A stretch of 64,000 nt of DNA from Halorussus vallis (GCF_024138165.1 NZ_CP100004.1:1-64000), one strand, 5' to 3'. Shown: positions 1 through 9,764, counted from the first letter of the stretch. A program made the numbers and translations. The notes: a model not told the origin generated them from the sequence alone.

Positions 1-852
1 ACGTGGACGAGTTCGGCGGTTGCTGCGAATACGTCGAACGACTCGCACGACGGCGTTGTGCCGGGCGCTCGACTGCTCGTCTTGAAGGCGCTTTCGGACG
101 ATGGCAGTGGGTCGACGTCGGATATTGCTGAGGCGATTCGGTACGCGGCCGACCAGAACGCCGACGTGGTTACGATGTCGCTTGGTTCGCCGGTGTACGA
201 CGAGGCAATCGTCTCGGCCGTCGAATACGCGTACGCGCACGGGGTTGATGTGGTGACGGTCGCGGCCGGGAACAGTCGATTCGCGCGAAGTCCTGGTATC
301 GCGTCACCGGGAGACGCGCAAGACGTGATTACGGTCGGCGCGACGAACGGCAGTGAACCATCGCACGCGGCGAGCGCGTACTTCTCGCAGTACGGCCCTG
401 ACAGCGGGGCGACGGACCTCTCTACTGGGATGTCGCGCGGTGCGAGCATCGACGTGGTTGCGCCGGGAATGGCGACCGTCGTGCGCGTTCCCGTTGAGGA
501 TAGTAGTCGGACGAAGCTCTCGAAGCTCTCGGGGACTTCGATGGCGACCCCGATGGTCGCTGGTGGTGCGGCGCTCCTCGTCGACGCACACCCGTCGTGG
601 GAGAACAAGACGTTCCGCGACTGGATTCGAGACGGCGCGGTCGCCGTCCCTCACGCGGCTGAGACTGAGGTTGGACACGGGATGTTCAACGCCGCGAATT
701 CGATTTCGAAGACGGACCCGAAGACCGAGCAGGAGGGCGCGATGACCAAGGCCGCCGAGCGTCGTGACGATTTCCAGCGGGCTCGCGGGCGATACGTCGT
801 GGCTTCCGTTCTCGGTCGCACCCGTCATCGCAGAAGGAGTCTAAGGATATGA
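1..852 (+). CDS. Subtilisin-family (S8) secreted serine protease, 3' part
   Basis: The frame is open from base 1, so the N-terminus lies outside the window and about 283 residues are visible. The first residues (TWTSSAVAANT) look like the stretch just after the catalytic His of subtilases. The oxyanion-region AAGNS is near visible residue 88, and the catalytic Ser is in GTSMATP near residue 178. The family (halolysin-like in haloarchaea) is exported and degrades proteins at high salt. Only about 100 residues follow the active-site Ser, ending in a basic tail that does not look like a folded halolysin C-domain; a late frameshift is possible but cannot be shown. The stop overlaps the next ATG (ATGA), which implies co-translation with the Tat protein downstream. 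Confidence 0.9.
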   Translation, partial: TWTSSAVAANTSNDSHDGVVPGARLLVLKALSDDGSGSTSDIAEAIRYAADQNADVVTMSLGSPVYDEAIVSAVEYAYAHGVDVVTVAAGNSRFARSPGIASPGDAQDVITVGATNGSEPSHAASAYFSQYGPDSGATDLSTGMSRGASIDVVAPGMATVVRVPVEDSSRTKLSKLSGTSMATPMVAGGAALLVDAHPSWENKTFRDWIRDGAVAVPHAAETEVGHGMFNAANSISKTDPKTEQEGAMTKAAERRDDFQRARGRYVVASVLGRTRHRRRSLRI

Positions 853-1613
853 GTCAGGTTTCTCGACGACAGTTCCTCCGAGCGACAGCCCTCGCTGGAA
901 CCGTTACGGCCGTAGGGAGTACGCACGTTCATGCCGACCACGGTGAGCATCAACCGGACCACGTTTCGGTGACGTTCGACCGAGTGTTTCTCGAATCCTA
1001 CCAACCGCGTCTCGACCTCACGGCGGTCAAGACGAACCCGGAGGACACTCTCCCGAAAGCGATCTACGGATGGAAGGCATCGAGTCCCGAGCATTCGACG
1101 GACGTCGCCGTGTTCTGGACTGCCTATTCCTTTCAAGCAGGCCTCTCACCGTTCGGGCATGACTCGCACCTCGGCGACCATGAGCCGGTCTACGTGTTCG
1201 TCGATGACGAAACGGGCGAGGTCCGAGAGGTCATCTACAGCGCGTACCACTGGCTTCGCGGCCGGGCGACAGTACCACCGCTCTATGACGGGAGACACCC
1301 CGAGGCGACGGTAGTTAGCCCGTGGCACCAGTACTCGCTCGGAGCAAGTCCGGAAGCGGAGTTCGTCTCCGTCGAAGACCTGCTCGATGTCTTCAACAAT
1401 TGGCTTGACGATGGCCTTGAAGACGACCTGGCTCCTGGGACTGCACGGAATCCCTGGAAGATGTCCGGACGGTCTGGCCGCCGTCACTGGTGGCGGGAAG
1501 GACGAGACGGAGTGAGCATGAACAAGCTGTTCTATAGTTCGATGCTTAGCATCAGCGGGTTAGTTCCTGGTATCGACATCGGCGGTGCGAGCGCAAGCGA
1601 CAACACGGAGTAA
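849..1613 (+). CDS. Tat-exported protein of unknown function
   Basis: 254 residues. The N-terminus has a twin-arginine motif (SRRQFLRA) followed by a hydrophobic stretch and an A-rich cleavage region, so export through the Tat pathway is expected. The mature part is rich in His, Trp and acidic residues and I do not recognise its domain. A second hydrophobic stretch near the C-terminus (residues about 225-245) could be a membrane anchor. It overlaps the protease gene by 4 nt and precedes the large surface protein by 9 nt, so the three genes form one transcription unit. A role with the protease or cell surface is inference from position only. Confidence 0.85.
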   Translation: MSQVSRRQFLRATALAGTVTAVGSTHVHADHGEHQPDHVSVTFDRVFLESYQPRLDLTAVKTNPEDTLPKAIYGWKASSPEHSTDVAVFWTAYSFQAGLSPFGHDSHLGDHEPVYVFVDDETGEVREVIYSAYHWLRGRATVPPLYDGRHPEATVVSPWHQYSLGASPEAEFVSVEDLLDVFNNWLDDGLEDDLAPGTARNPWKMSGRSGRRHWWREGRDGVSMNKLFYSSMLSISGLVPGIDIGGASASDNTE

Positions 1614-1622
1614 ACTACAAAC

Positions 1623-4600
1623 ATGTTAGAAGAACCCTGGTTTGAGAGTGGTATCGTTATCGGAATGCCCAACACCGGTTTGACGGTCACCGTCGCCGCG
1701 GCCGTGTTCGTCCTGGGCCTGCTCGCCGCCCTGGTCGCCTCGAGCCGCGACCCGCGAGCCCTGGCCGGCCGTGCTGGATTCATGGACTGGAAACTACCTC
1801 GCAAAGCCCTTTCTCTCGTTTTCTGCCTGTTTCTCATTACCAGCGGTATCGGGCCGTTCGTTCATGTTTCCCCGACTGACACGGCAGAAGCTCACGGGAC
1901 TTCAACGATAGACTGGCAAAATTCTCCAATGGATGGAGATTACATGGATTCGGCATATGATAAGCAGAACAAAACCGTCTTTGGTGCGTCTAACTCTAAA
2001 GTAGTTGCTATAGATGCCGAGACTGGTTCTTATAAATACAATATTTCCACAGGAGAAGTTTATGGGGTATCCTACGAGGGGAATTACCTCTATCTAACAT
2101 ACAGGGCCAGTACCATAGGAATATATGACGCGTCAAACGGACAATTTGTGAAGAACATCTCTATAAAACAGAAATACATAAGAGCAATAGAGGTTTCGGA
2201 CTCCGGAACTATATTCTTCGCAGGTCAATCAAACATAACGGCAATGAACCAGGATGGTTCAGTAAAATGGACTAGCCCAACTGGGGACTGGGGAAGGGAG
2301 CTCGTTTACTCAAAATCGGATAATCGCGTATATCTTGCGTCTGATGCCGGTATCTATGCAGTTAACGCTACTGATGGCTCTCGAGAATGGGTCTATAGCC
2401 CTTCGACAATTCAGTATAAGACTCTCACTGTTGATTCCACAGGAGTCTATTTCGGCGGGAGAGACGGGAATCCGGTATATATCGGGGGCGTAGATAAATC
2501 GGGTAATCAACTGTTCTCCGACCAAATAGCTTCGGCGGGGGAACAACCAAGGGGTATGCGAAAATTTGAAGAATTCCTCTACTATGGCCTTCAGTCGGCG
2601 TCTGAAGTTCATGCCTATAACGTTTCGTCTCAAGGAGTCGCACACGCATATACCGGACTGGCGAACACCGACCAAACGGGCGAAGCGATTGAACGGGGCG
2701 GTAACGTACATTACGTTAACTTCGGGATTGATTCGGTTGGGTCACTCGATACGGGGCACGTCGCGTCTTATTCGTCTCCGGTTTCGGGGACTGTCAGTGA
2801 TTCATCCGGCAACCCAATTGCTCAAGCGAATCTGACCATCACGGATACATCTGACAGTTCCGAAGTGTTCTCAGGCCAGTCGAACAACACCGGGGAATTC
2901 TCTGCCCAGCTTGAAGATGGCGACTACCGTCTAACCGCAAACAAGAACGGCTACGTAGAGTTCTCAAAGACGTTCACAGTCTCGGGCAGTCCAAAGACCG
3001 TGGACATCACGCTCACCGCGAAGCAGACGATTTCGGGGACGGTCGTTCACTGTTCAGACGGTCAAGCGATAACTCGCATCCAGCAGGGTTCTGACGCTAC
3101 GTGCCCGACTGTCTCGAACGCGACGGTCGAAATCTGGGCGGTGTCGCACGCGAACATCACGCCTGAGGGCGTCCAGTCGAAGTTCGACCGTGCGAAGGAA
3201 CTCCTCGAACAAGCAAAGAATCCGAAACCACCGAACTTCCGGTTGAACCGCACACTCACCGGACAAACGGGCATCTTCCGCAACACGAGTAAGCTCTACC
3301 CGGCGCTCTACACCCAGGAGGACATGGGGACTGCGCCGTGGGTGTCCGACAGCGCGGATCTCCGAACGCCTCGACTCCAACTCCCTGCTGGTGAACCCAT
3401 CATCGTCACAGCCTGGAATCCCGAGAGGGGCGGCGTTGGCTGTGGTGTCGGTGCGTGGGTGACGAGCAACGAGTATAACTGCCAGCTTCCGGGCAAGCAT
3501 GTTCGGAATGGGAAGGTAGTGTTCCAGCGCGTTGACCACCTCGGAGATGAAGTCGGTAGTCCGCACGAGGTTGCGTTGTCGAAAACGAAGGGTGGCGGGC
3601 TCGGCGACCCGAGTAGCCTCAAGTACGGCCGGACGCGTCTCTCGGCAGGTTTCTACGAGGTCACGGTCAATAAGGACGGCAAAGAAGCCGTCTCGTATCC
3701 CGTGGTTGTCGGCAGTCCGAACGAGGTCGCTGAGACGATTCAGAAGGACCTCCGGAATGACGCGAACCAGTTGACAGAACAGGCGAAACAAACTCTCCAA
3801 CGGCTCCAGTCAGGGAAGTTCGAGCGTATCACTGTCCAGGCGGATGAGAACGGGAAGTTCTCGTATCAAGTCGACGACCCGATGCTGAAGACGGTGGCTG
3901 TTCAGGCGTACAAGGGAGGGCAGGTTCTCGAAGACGCGAAGAACCCGTCGATGGAGCGGCTTCGAACGGTGATGGAAAACGGCGGCTACAACGGCTCCGT
4001 CTACATCTCTACGGAAGTCGAGACGGTTCGTGTCGAGAACGCCCAAGGCCTCACAGTCGAGACGCGCGAACTGTCTGCGCCGCCGTTCTACAATTCGTCA
4101 CTGTTCAACCAGTCGTGGACGGACTTCCTCAAGCAACTCCGGAATCAGTCGTTCTCGGAGCTTCCGGCGTTCCTACAACAGCAGTTGAACGGGACGTCGC
4201 GCGAGCGTCTCCAGCAGGTCTACGAGCAGTTGAACCAACTGACGAAACAGAATGACCGGCTTCGCGACCGCTACGAGGAACTGTTGAATCGCCAGAACCA
4301 GGACATCAACGTCGAAATTAATGGGTCGGACGCGAGCAATGAGGAGCTCCGTCAACGGATTCAGGCGCTCCAGCAGACGATTACGGAACTCCGAGATACG
4401 ATAGAGGTCGGCGACGGAAGCACGAACGTCGGCCAAAACGCGGTGACGGCGATCCGGACGTTCGGTGCGGACCTCACGAAAGACCAAGTGGTCGTAACCG
4501 GCCACTGGTCGAACGGGACGTCGTTCGTGGTTCCCGATGAGTACATCACGCTCGACCAGAGTACGACGACGAACATCCCTGGAGTGAACTTCGGGACGAC

Positions 4601-5567
4601 AACAGTGCGTGTGGAGGACTACCCGATTACGGAGTCGGACCCGGCGGGCCTATCGTTCTCGTTCCGCGTTGCTGGCGAGAACGGAATTGGCAGTGCAACG
4701 AATCGTCTCTCCAACCCGCACGCGGAGGGTGAACCCCCGAAGATATCGAGCATCGACCTTTCGACACTCCGACCGGGGCCGCAGGAGACGGTCGCTGTGG
4801 CAGTGAATCCGGCCGAGGACTCGTCGTTCCGGCGCGTAACCGGTGCGACGGTGTATGGACCAAGTGGTGCTGAACTGAACACGTCGAACGTCTCAGAAGG
4901 CAATCGATTCACCTTCAAGACCAAGGGCGCGGGCGTGTACTCGCTCCGAATCGGGATAGAGACGACGGATGGGACGCAGCACGTTGAGACGTTCCGGCTA
5001 TCGGCCGCAAAGAAGAGCGAGGCGCGACCGCCGAGCATCCGCGCGAAGAGCGGTGTCGTCGGCGTCTACGCCCTCACAGGCGATACGTTCCAAGACGGAA
5101 GCATCGACGTCGAATCGAACGGTCAGTCAGTGAGCATCGTCGGCCAACTCCCCTGCGAGGTGGATGCACCGTCGAGCGTTCACGTCTACACTGAGAGTGT
5201 CCAACCGAGTAGCACCGCAACGACGGAGATTCGGCTCGTTCGCTGTGGCGACCACCGCGAACTCAAGCGCCACGTCGAAGTGACGGTTCACGGGAAGGCA
5301 CTCTCGGAGAACGCGCTCGTCTACCGGAACGGAGAGCCACTCACGATGGACGGAAGCACGCGATACGGCCAGTACTCCATCTCAGCGAACGGGACAGTCT
5401 ACGAGACGTACACGGACGCGAGCGGGACGCTAACGCTGAAGGTGAACAACGACCCCGGTTACATCGACCGACTGCTCTTCAGCCTCAACAAGCGCGTTTC
5501 GTTCTCGATGCCGGACGTCCTCAGCTTCACAACCGTACCGAAGCTTCCGGACGTTTCTGCGAACTAA
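1623..5567 (+). CDS. Large surface protein: beta-propeller, Cna-B-like domain, coiled coil
   Basis: 1,314 residues. Two N-terminal hydrophobic segments (about 20-42 and 58-78) precede an exported body. Residues about 97-375 show repeated 'AID/VNA..G...W' blades typical of PQQ/WD-like propellers. Residues about 385-465 resemble a carboxypeptidase-regulatory/Cna-B fold, and a second such fold may follow from about 468. A Gln/Glu/Arg-rich coiled coil lies near 860-920, and the C-terminal third looks beta-rich. Many N-x-S/T sequons indicate a glycosylated surface protein. The propeller DNA is much more AT-rich than the rest (22-24 G/C per 60 bases in lines 2041 and 2161 against 38 per 60 at 5041). 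The start could also be ATG 1665. It precedes the membrane-protein operon and probably supplies the extracellular part of the same apparatus (inference). Confidence 0.88.
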   Translation: MLEEPWFESGIVIGMPNTGLTVTVAAAVFVLGLLAALVASSRDPRALAGRAGFMDWKLPRKALSLVFCLFLITSGIGPFVHVSPTDTAEAHGTSTIDWQNSPMDGDYMDSAYDKQNKTVFGASNSKVVAIDAETGSYKYNISTGEVYGVSYEGNYLYLTYRASTIGIYDASNGQFVKNISIKQKYIRAIEVSDSGTIFFAGQSNITAMNQDGSVKWTSPTGDWGRELVYSKSDNRVYLASDAGIYAVNATDGSREWVYSPSTIQYKTLTVDSTGVYFGGRDGNPVYIGGVDKSGNQLFSDQIASAGEQPRGMRKFEEFLYYGLQSASEVHAYNVSSQGVAHAYTGLANTDQTGEAIERGGNVHYVNFGIDSVGSLDTGHVASYSSPVSGTVSDSSGNPIAQANLTITDTSDSSEVFSGQSNNTGEFSAQLEDGDYRLTANKNGYVEFSKTFTVSGSPKTVDITLTAKQTISGTVVHCSDGQAITRIQQGSDATCPTVSNATVEIWAVSHANITPEGVQSKFDRAKELLEQAKNPKPPNFRLNRTLTGQTGIFRNTSKLYPALYTQEDMGTAPWVSDSADLRTPRLQLPAGEPIIVTAWNPERGGVGCGVGAWVTSNEYNCQLPGKHVRNGKVVFQRVDHLGDEVGSPHEVALSKTKGGGLGDPSSLKYGRTRLSAGFYEVTVNKDGKEAVSYPVVVGSPNEVAETIQKDLRNDANQLTEQAKQTLQRLQSGKFERITVQADENGKFSYQVDDPMLKTVAVQAYKGGQVLEDAKNPSMERLRTVMENGGYNGSVYISTEVETVRVENAQGLTVETRELSAPPFYNSSLFNQSWTDFLKQLRNQSFSELPAFLQQQLNGTSRERLQQVYEQLNQLTKQNDRLRDRYEELLNRQNQDINVEINGSDASNEELRQRIQALQQTITELRDTIEVGDGSTNVGQNAVTAIRTFGADLTKDQVVVTGHWSNGTSFVVPDEYITLDQSTTTNIPGVNFGTTTVRVEDYPITESDPAGLSFSFRVAGENGIGSATNRLSNPHAEGEPPKISSIDLSTLRPGPQETVAVAVNPAEDSSFRRVTGATVYGPSGAELNTSNVSEGNRFTFKTKGAGVYSLRIGIETTDGTQHVETFRLSAAKKSEARPPSIRAKSGVVGVYALTGDTFQDGSIDVESNGQSVSIVGQLPCEVDAPSSVHVYTESVQPSSTATTEIRLVRCGDHRELKRHVEVTVHGKALSENALVYRNGEPLTMDGSTRYGQYSISANGTVYETYTDASGTLTLKVNNDPGYIDRLLFSLNKRVSFSMPDVLSFTTVPKLPDVSAN

Positions 5568-5616
5568 TCCGCAACTACAGTTCTACGAGATTCCGAACCA
5601 ACAGAGTGTGAGAGCC

Positions 5617-5748
5617 ATGTTTACGAATCCACGACAGAACCACCTCCGGTACGAGACAGGTGGAGTACCCCCGCCTCCGAAACTGGCGGCCATACTCCCC
5701 AGTGAATCATCTTCTGACCATCCCAATTCCGGCAGTCTTCAGCAATGA
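5617..5748 (+). CDS. Possible 43-aa Pro-rich peptide upstream of the secreted protein
   Basis: ATG at 5617 opens a 43-codon frame whose TGA (5746-5748) overlaps the ATG of the next gene (ATGA), the junction used by most genes in this operon. The product has a PPPPK motif, no membrane segment and no recognised domain. The alternative is a non-coding leader of the next gene. The support is the junction geometry only. Confidence 0.35.
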   Translation: MFTNPRQNHLRYETGGVPPPPKLAAILPSESSSDHPNSGSLQQ

Positions 5749-6728
5749 GCAACAGCAAGACCTACGTCAAGAAGTTCGTCGCACTCGCCATCGCCGCCCT
5801 CCTCGTCACGGGCGGTATGCAGGGCGCACTCGCGGCGAAACCCAGCATCGACACAGAAACTACGAACACGACCTCTACCTCCGAGATTACGGATGGGTCG
5901 GTCATCGATGTTCGCAACGGTGCGAACGCGTCGGACTACCACTCCATCCAGTACACCGCCGACAGTGAGAACTCGAAACTCAAAGTCACGCTGAACGGCA
6001 GCAAGGAAGGTGACGCCGTGTTCTACGCGAACAGTTCGGCAGAGGTCGTCGACTCCGCGTCGAACACGTACAAGGTGAACTTCTCAGAAGTGGAGCTCGC
6101 AGACGTTCCGCGGAAGGTGAACCAGAACGTCACGCTCGACTTCACCATCATCAACAATACGGCGGCGGCCAACTCCGACACGACGACCATCCAGGTCACG
6201 CTCCGAAACGGCGCGAACAACAGCGTCGTCTACGTCTCGGACTTCGACGTCGAGGATTCGAACGACATCGAGACGTTCAACAAGAACACGACGATTGCGG
6301 GCCTCACGATTCCGTTCACGACGAAGGACTACTCGCAGATCTCCGACCTTGACCGGAACGTGAATGGGAGTGCGACGGACGTGACGGTCGTCTTCGGTAA
6401 CGGCACGGTCGCAGAAGACTACTCGAACGCGGTCGCGAGCGATGCGTCGGAGGGCGACTGGCTCATCAGTCAGGCATCGCTGCTCAGTACGACGCCCGTG
6501 AAGGTCTACAACGAGGAAGCGCCCGACAGCGTTTCGGACGGCGATAGCTACGGTGTCTACTCGTCGGATATCGGCGGCCAAGCCGGTATCACGTACGAAC
6601 TCGGTGAGACGTTCGAGGACGAGGACGAGGTGACGGTGAACTCGTTCGGGAACAAGAACTACGGGTTCTCCTACAGCCTCCTCAAGTCGTTCGGCGCGCT
6701 CGACGCCATCAAGGCCGCGAGTTTCTAG
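5745..6728 (+). CDS. Secreted, heavily glycosylated surface protein (unknown)
   Basis: 327 residues with a Sec-type signal peptide: a basic start, a hydrophobic core near residues 11-28 and an ALAA cleavage site. The mature protein is Asp/Asn/Ser/Thr-rich and beta-prone, with more than ten N-x-S/T sequons, and it lacks cysteine. It ends in a weakly hydrophobic tail. No family is recognised. Size, sequon density and place at the head of an operon of small membrane proteins fit a structural subunit of a surface layer, pilus, vesicle coat or virion-like particle (inference). The base composition matches its neighbours. Confidence 0.85.
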   Translation: MSNSKTYVKKFVALAIAALLVTGGMQGALAAKPSIDTETTNTTSTSEITDGSVIDVRNGANASDYHSIQYTADSENSKLKVTLNGSKEGDAVFYANSSAEVVDSASNTYKVNFSEVELADVPRKVNQNVTLDFTIINNTAAANSDTTTIQVTLRNGANNSVVYVSDFDVEDSNDIETFNKNTTIAGLTIPFTTKDYSQISDLDRNVNGSATDVTVVFGNGTVAEDYSNAVASDASEGDWLISQASLLSTTPVKVYNEEAPDSVSDGDSYGVYSSDIGGQAGITYELGETFEDEDEVTVNSFGNKNYGFSYSLLKSFGALDAIKAASF

Positions 6729-6735
6729 CTGAACG

Positions 6736-6996
6736 ATGGCTGGAAGTAAACGTAGAGATGCGGCCGTTCGCTTCGGCGGCGGCCTGTTCTACTATCTTGC
6801 GTTCATACTCGTCGCACCGATCTTGTTCGGTGTGTCGATACTCTGGTTCCTCGTCGACGTTCTCTACCAGCTTGTTACTGGCAAGGAGGGCTTGAGCGAC
6901 GACGGTATGGTGCCCCGAGCGTACAGGAAGACGCAGGGCACCGGGACGTGGGCGTTGTTCGGTGATTCCGACAGTCCGCGTTGGGGCCGGAAGTAG
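6736..6996 (+). CDS. Small membrane protein (1-2 TM)
   Basis: 86 residues. A basic N-terminus (SKRRD) is followed by a long hydrophobic region (about 13-50) that can form one long or two short membrane helices, then a polar C-terminus. It begins 7 nt after the stop of the secreted protein. No known family. The topology suggests an inner scaffold subunit of the complex encoded by this operon (inference). Confidence 0.75.
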   Translation: MAGSKRRDAAVRFGGGLFYYLAFILVAPILFGVSILWFLVDVLYQLVTGKEGLSDDGMVPRAYRKTQGTGTWALFGDSDSPRWGRK

Positions 6997-7086
6997 CACC
7001 GACACCAGTAGTACCCCTACCTGAAACCCATCTTTGGAGCAGTTGGTCTGGTTCGACTCCGGACGTGGGCGTTATAGACTGTTATC

Positions 7087-7728
7087 ATGATACAGGTACA
7101 TCCCAGATTCGCGAGTATCGTTTTCGCCGTGCTCCTCGTGTCGAGTGCGGTCGCAACACCAACCCTTGCCGCTGAAGAAGACGATAATTTCTTTGACGGT
7201 CTTGTGAGCGACGACGATGGGCCGAGTCTGCTTGAACGTGCCGCGGTGAAAGCCGCCGGGATTTCGGGGTGGTTCGCTCGCGCGGACTTCCCCGGCTTCG
7301 GGAGTGACGAGTCGGGGAGTGCGATCGAGTACGCGAATGATTTCCAGTCGGAGTTCAATTCGAACAACAAGAGTATCGAGTCGTATGCGAGCGAGCGACT
7401 GAACCCCACAACTGGGTACGATACGTTCGCGGTGTACTTCCACGACAAGAGCGGCGCGAACGTGACGCGGTACGTTGTCGCGGACGTGTCGAACGGAAGC
7501 TGGTCGAACGCCCGTGTCGTCGCGTCGACGAATCGGAGTGTCGACCACTGGATTTCGGCGGACTGGTACGCGAGCAAGCACACCGCCGACGAGTTGGATA
7601 CGTTCGTCGAGGAGTACGCGGAACTGAACCAGGGCCTCACGCGGGGCTACCAGCTAAAGCTCGTCGCGAAGTACGGGAGTGGCCTTGAGAGCGACATGTG
7701 GGCGCGGAATCGGAGTGACTCGGAATGA
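7087..7728 (+). CDS. Secreted protein of unknown function
   Basis: 213 residues with a clear signal peptide (hydrophobic core about 8-25, cleavage near TLAAEE). The mature part is acidic, with an amphipathic segment near 45-70 (KAAGISGWFARADF) and several sequons. The final TGA overlaps the ATG of the next membrane-protein gene (ATGA at 7725). ATG 7087 is preceded by 90 nt that contain only a weak TATA-like 'gttatag' close to the start, so the gene probably stays in the upstream operon. No domain recognised. Confidence 0.8.
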   Translation: MIQVHPRFASIVFAVLLVSSAVATPTLAAEEDDNFFDGLVSDDDGPSLLERAAVKAAGISGWFARADFPGFGSDESGSAIEYANDFQSEFNSNNKSIESYASERLNPTTGYDTFAVYFHDKSGANVTRYVVADVSNGSWSNARVVASTNRSVDHWISADWYASKHTADELDTFVEEYAELNQGLTRGYQLKLVAKYGSGLESDMWARNRSDSE

Positions 7729-7982
7729 ATCTCGATAGAATACAGCGACGGAACGGGATGAATCGGCTTGGAATGCATGTCCTTCTCTTGCTCGCGGTTT
7801 CGATCATCGTCTGGCTAGGGATAACAACACGGGCATGGCCGGTGTTTGACGCGGGCCAGTTCATCTACGAGCATATCCAAATCGTCCCCCCGGAGTTCGA
7901 GGACGGCCTCGCTCAAGTCCTTCTCGTCGACGTGGTGTTCGTGTTCGTCGAACTCGGCTTCTATCTCGGAGGTGACGCCTGA
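7725..7982 (+). CDS. Small two-TM membrane protein
   Basis: 85 residues with hydrophobic helices near 14-35 and 62-80 and an extracytoplasmic loop between them. It overlaps both neighbours: ATGA with the upstream gene and TGATG with the downstream one. Such 1-nt and 4-nt overlaps recur through this block and imply translational coupling and fixed stoichiometry. Unknown family. Confidence 0.75.
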   Translation: MNLDRIQRRNGMNRLGMHVLLLLAVSIIVWLGITTRAWPVFDAGQFIYEHIQIVPPEFEDGLAQVLLVDVVFVFVELGFYLGGDA

Positions 7983-8515
7983 TGCCGTTTGACGATGACC
8001 GTCGAGAGAAGTCGAAACAGCATCGTGAAGCCGCCTATTCGCGGTGGGAGAACACCACGGACCATGTGAAACGCAAGTCACGAGAGGGCGTGACGGACGC
8101 GCTCATATTCGTGCTGGGACTCCCGATGACCCTGTTCGGGTTCCTCGCCCGACAGACCGTGGGGACGTGGCGGCGGACTCGCGGATTCCTCGGATGGATT
8201 ACGCTAGACCGCTTGATGCCGTCGGGGTTGGCGGGCGCGATTCAGGAAGTAATCGACCTTCTCCCGAAGGCGCTTGGACTCCGGGGGACGCCACGCACGA
8301 AGCAGTTCTCGGCGGCTGTGATTCTCGGTGTGCTCGCGTATTTTGCGACGTTCCTGACGGGTGGCCTGCTCATCGGCGCGGCGGTGGTTCTTACGCTCAT
8401 GGTGGTTGTCGCGCTCGGTCGGAATATCCCGTTCGTGAATCGGACGTGGCAGGACACGACGGCGAAACTCCCCGTCAAGAACGACTACGATATTATCGGG
8501 TGGGAGCGTGACTGA
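7982..8515 (+). CDS. Membrane protein, three TM segments
   Basis: 177 residues. A highly charged N-terminus (about 1-35) precedes a hydrophobic segment near 38-58. A linker containing an amphipathic helix follows, then two adjacent helices near 107-147 and a polar C-terminus. The ATG overlaps the previous TGA by one base (TGATG). No cysteines and no enzymatic motif. It is probably a structural membrane subunit of the same complex (inference from operon and topology). Confidence 0.78.
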   Translation: MPFDDDRREKSKQHREAAYSRWENTTDHVKRKSREGVTDALIFVLGLPMTLFGFLARQTVGTWRRTRGFLGWITLDRLMPSGLAGAIQEVIDLLPKALGLRGTPRTKQFSAAVILGVLAYFATFLTGGLLIGAAVVLTLMVVVALGRNIPFVNRTWQDTTAKLPVKNDYDIIGWERD

Positions 8516-8517
8516 TT

Positions 8518-8835
8518 ATGCCTGACCTCCGTCAACGACTCCGCGGAAGCGGAAGCGTGGACCGTGACGTGTTCTCGGGGCGCTCGATAGCGAAGGGCGT
8601 CTCGATAGGGTTGTTCTTCGCGCTTGTGCTCGTGTTCCTCGTGTTGAGTGTGGCCGCGAATTCGGTCGTTATCGTCGTTTTCGCGGGCGTCATCCTCAGC
8701 CAGTTCCTCTACGTGGTTCTCCCGATTCAGCGAATCCGGGGGAAGGCACATCGACTGTGGACGGGTGAGGCGGGGGAGGACGCCTACGAGGACGCACAGT
8801 CCTATCGCTCGAAGGCCTGGGGGTGGTTCAAGTGA
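8518..8835 (+). CDS. Small two-TM membrane protein
   Basis: 105 residues with two neighbouring helices (about 27-48 and 50-70) flanked by charged termini. It starts 2 nt after the upstream stop, and its TGA overlaps the GTG start of the next gene. Unknown family; one of a series of small membrane proteins in this operon. Confidence 0.75.
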   Translation: MPDLRQRLRGSGSVDRDVFSGRSIAKGVSIGLFFALVLVFLVLSVAANSVVIVVFAGVILSQFLYVVLPIQRIRGKAHRLWTGEAGEDAYEDAQSYRSKAWGWFK

Positions 8836-9764
8836 CTGCTCGAAATCCGGCGGTCGCGCTCGCGGTCATGCTCGTCGTCGCGTCGATTACAGCGGTCGTT
8901 CCGGCGACGCCCGCCCGCGCAGGCGAGTCCGAGAGCCAGTGTTCGAACATGGTCGTGCATGATGCCTTCCGGTTCGATAATAGTACGGTGGAGAAGGCAC
9001 GGAATTCGTCGGCGACCTCCACAGTCTCGAATACGGAAGTCACCATCGAACAGGCAACCGGGTTCATTCGAGTCTCGGCGGAGAACCCGAATGGGTACTG
9101 TAACGAATTCCACGTCCGTCTCGACAAATCCATCGTCTCGCCCGCGGAACTCGGGTCGGTTGATTCGAACGACGGGAATTACTCGGCGGACTGGCATGCC
9201 ACCCGTGACTTCTCGCGGAACGAGACGTACACGGAGGTTGTGTTAACGCTTCCCGCCGGAACCAAAGCCACGTTCGCGCCCTCCGAACTCCGCGTGAAAT
9301 CGCTGTCGTGGACAGGGAAGGCTGAGAGCGCCGGGTCCGAACTGTTCGGGAACATCAGTCTCCCGGACTTCTTCGGGTCGGACGACCTCGAACAACGCAC
9401 CTACGATTTCTCGCCGGAGGGCGCGAACAACTCGACGATTATCACGGTCGCGCTCTCGAATCAGTCGGACGGCCGGAGCATCGACGAATGGCAGGCGTCC
9501 TACCGCACGAGTCCGGACGGCGAGTGGTCTCCCGTCTCGAAAGAGAGCACCGCGCCCGTGTTCTACCGGAAGACCGACAGCGAACACGTCCAGTTCATCT
9601 TCAACGATGCGAACGCGACCGTCGAGTTCACGGCGAATCCAACGTTCACGGACAAAGCCCGCCACTCGTGGCGGAGCTACGACTTCGGACTCGACCGACT
9701 CAAAGGACTCGTGAACATCTCAAATCTATTCTGGATACAGCCCCCGAGGAGCCTGATAGCATGA
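8832..9764 (+). CDS. Secreted sequon-rich protein (unknown)
   Basis: The GTG at 8832 is chosen because it overlaps the previous stop (GTGA) and starts directly in a signal peptide (hydrophobic core near 6-25, cleavage after ARA). An upstream in-frame GTG at 8823 would add three residues. About 310 residues. The mature part has two Cys (near residues 36 and 93) that could form a disulfide, more than eight N-x-S/T sequons and beta-rich composition. The C-terminus (about 285-305) is amphipathic and may touch the membrane. No known domain. It is the third exported protein of the cluster. Confidence 0.8.
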   Translation: MTARNPAVALAVMLVVASITAVVPATPARAGESESQCSNMVVHDAFRFDNSTVEKARNSSATSTVSNTEVTIEQATGFIRVSAENPNGYCNEFHVRLDKSIVSPAELGSVDSNDGNYSADWHATRDFSRNETYTEVVLTLPAGTKATFAPSELRVKSLSWTGKAESAGSELFGNISLPDFFGSDDLEQRTYDFSPEGANNSTIITVALSNQSDGRSIDEWQASYRTSPDGEWSPVSKESTAPVFYRKTDSEHVQFIFNDANATVEFTANPTFTDKARHSWRSYDFGLDRLKGLVNISNLFWIQPPRSLIA

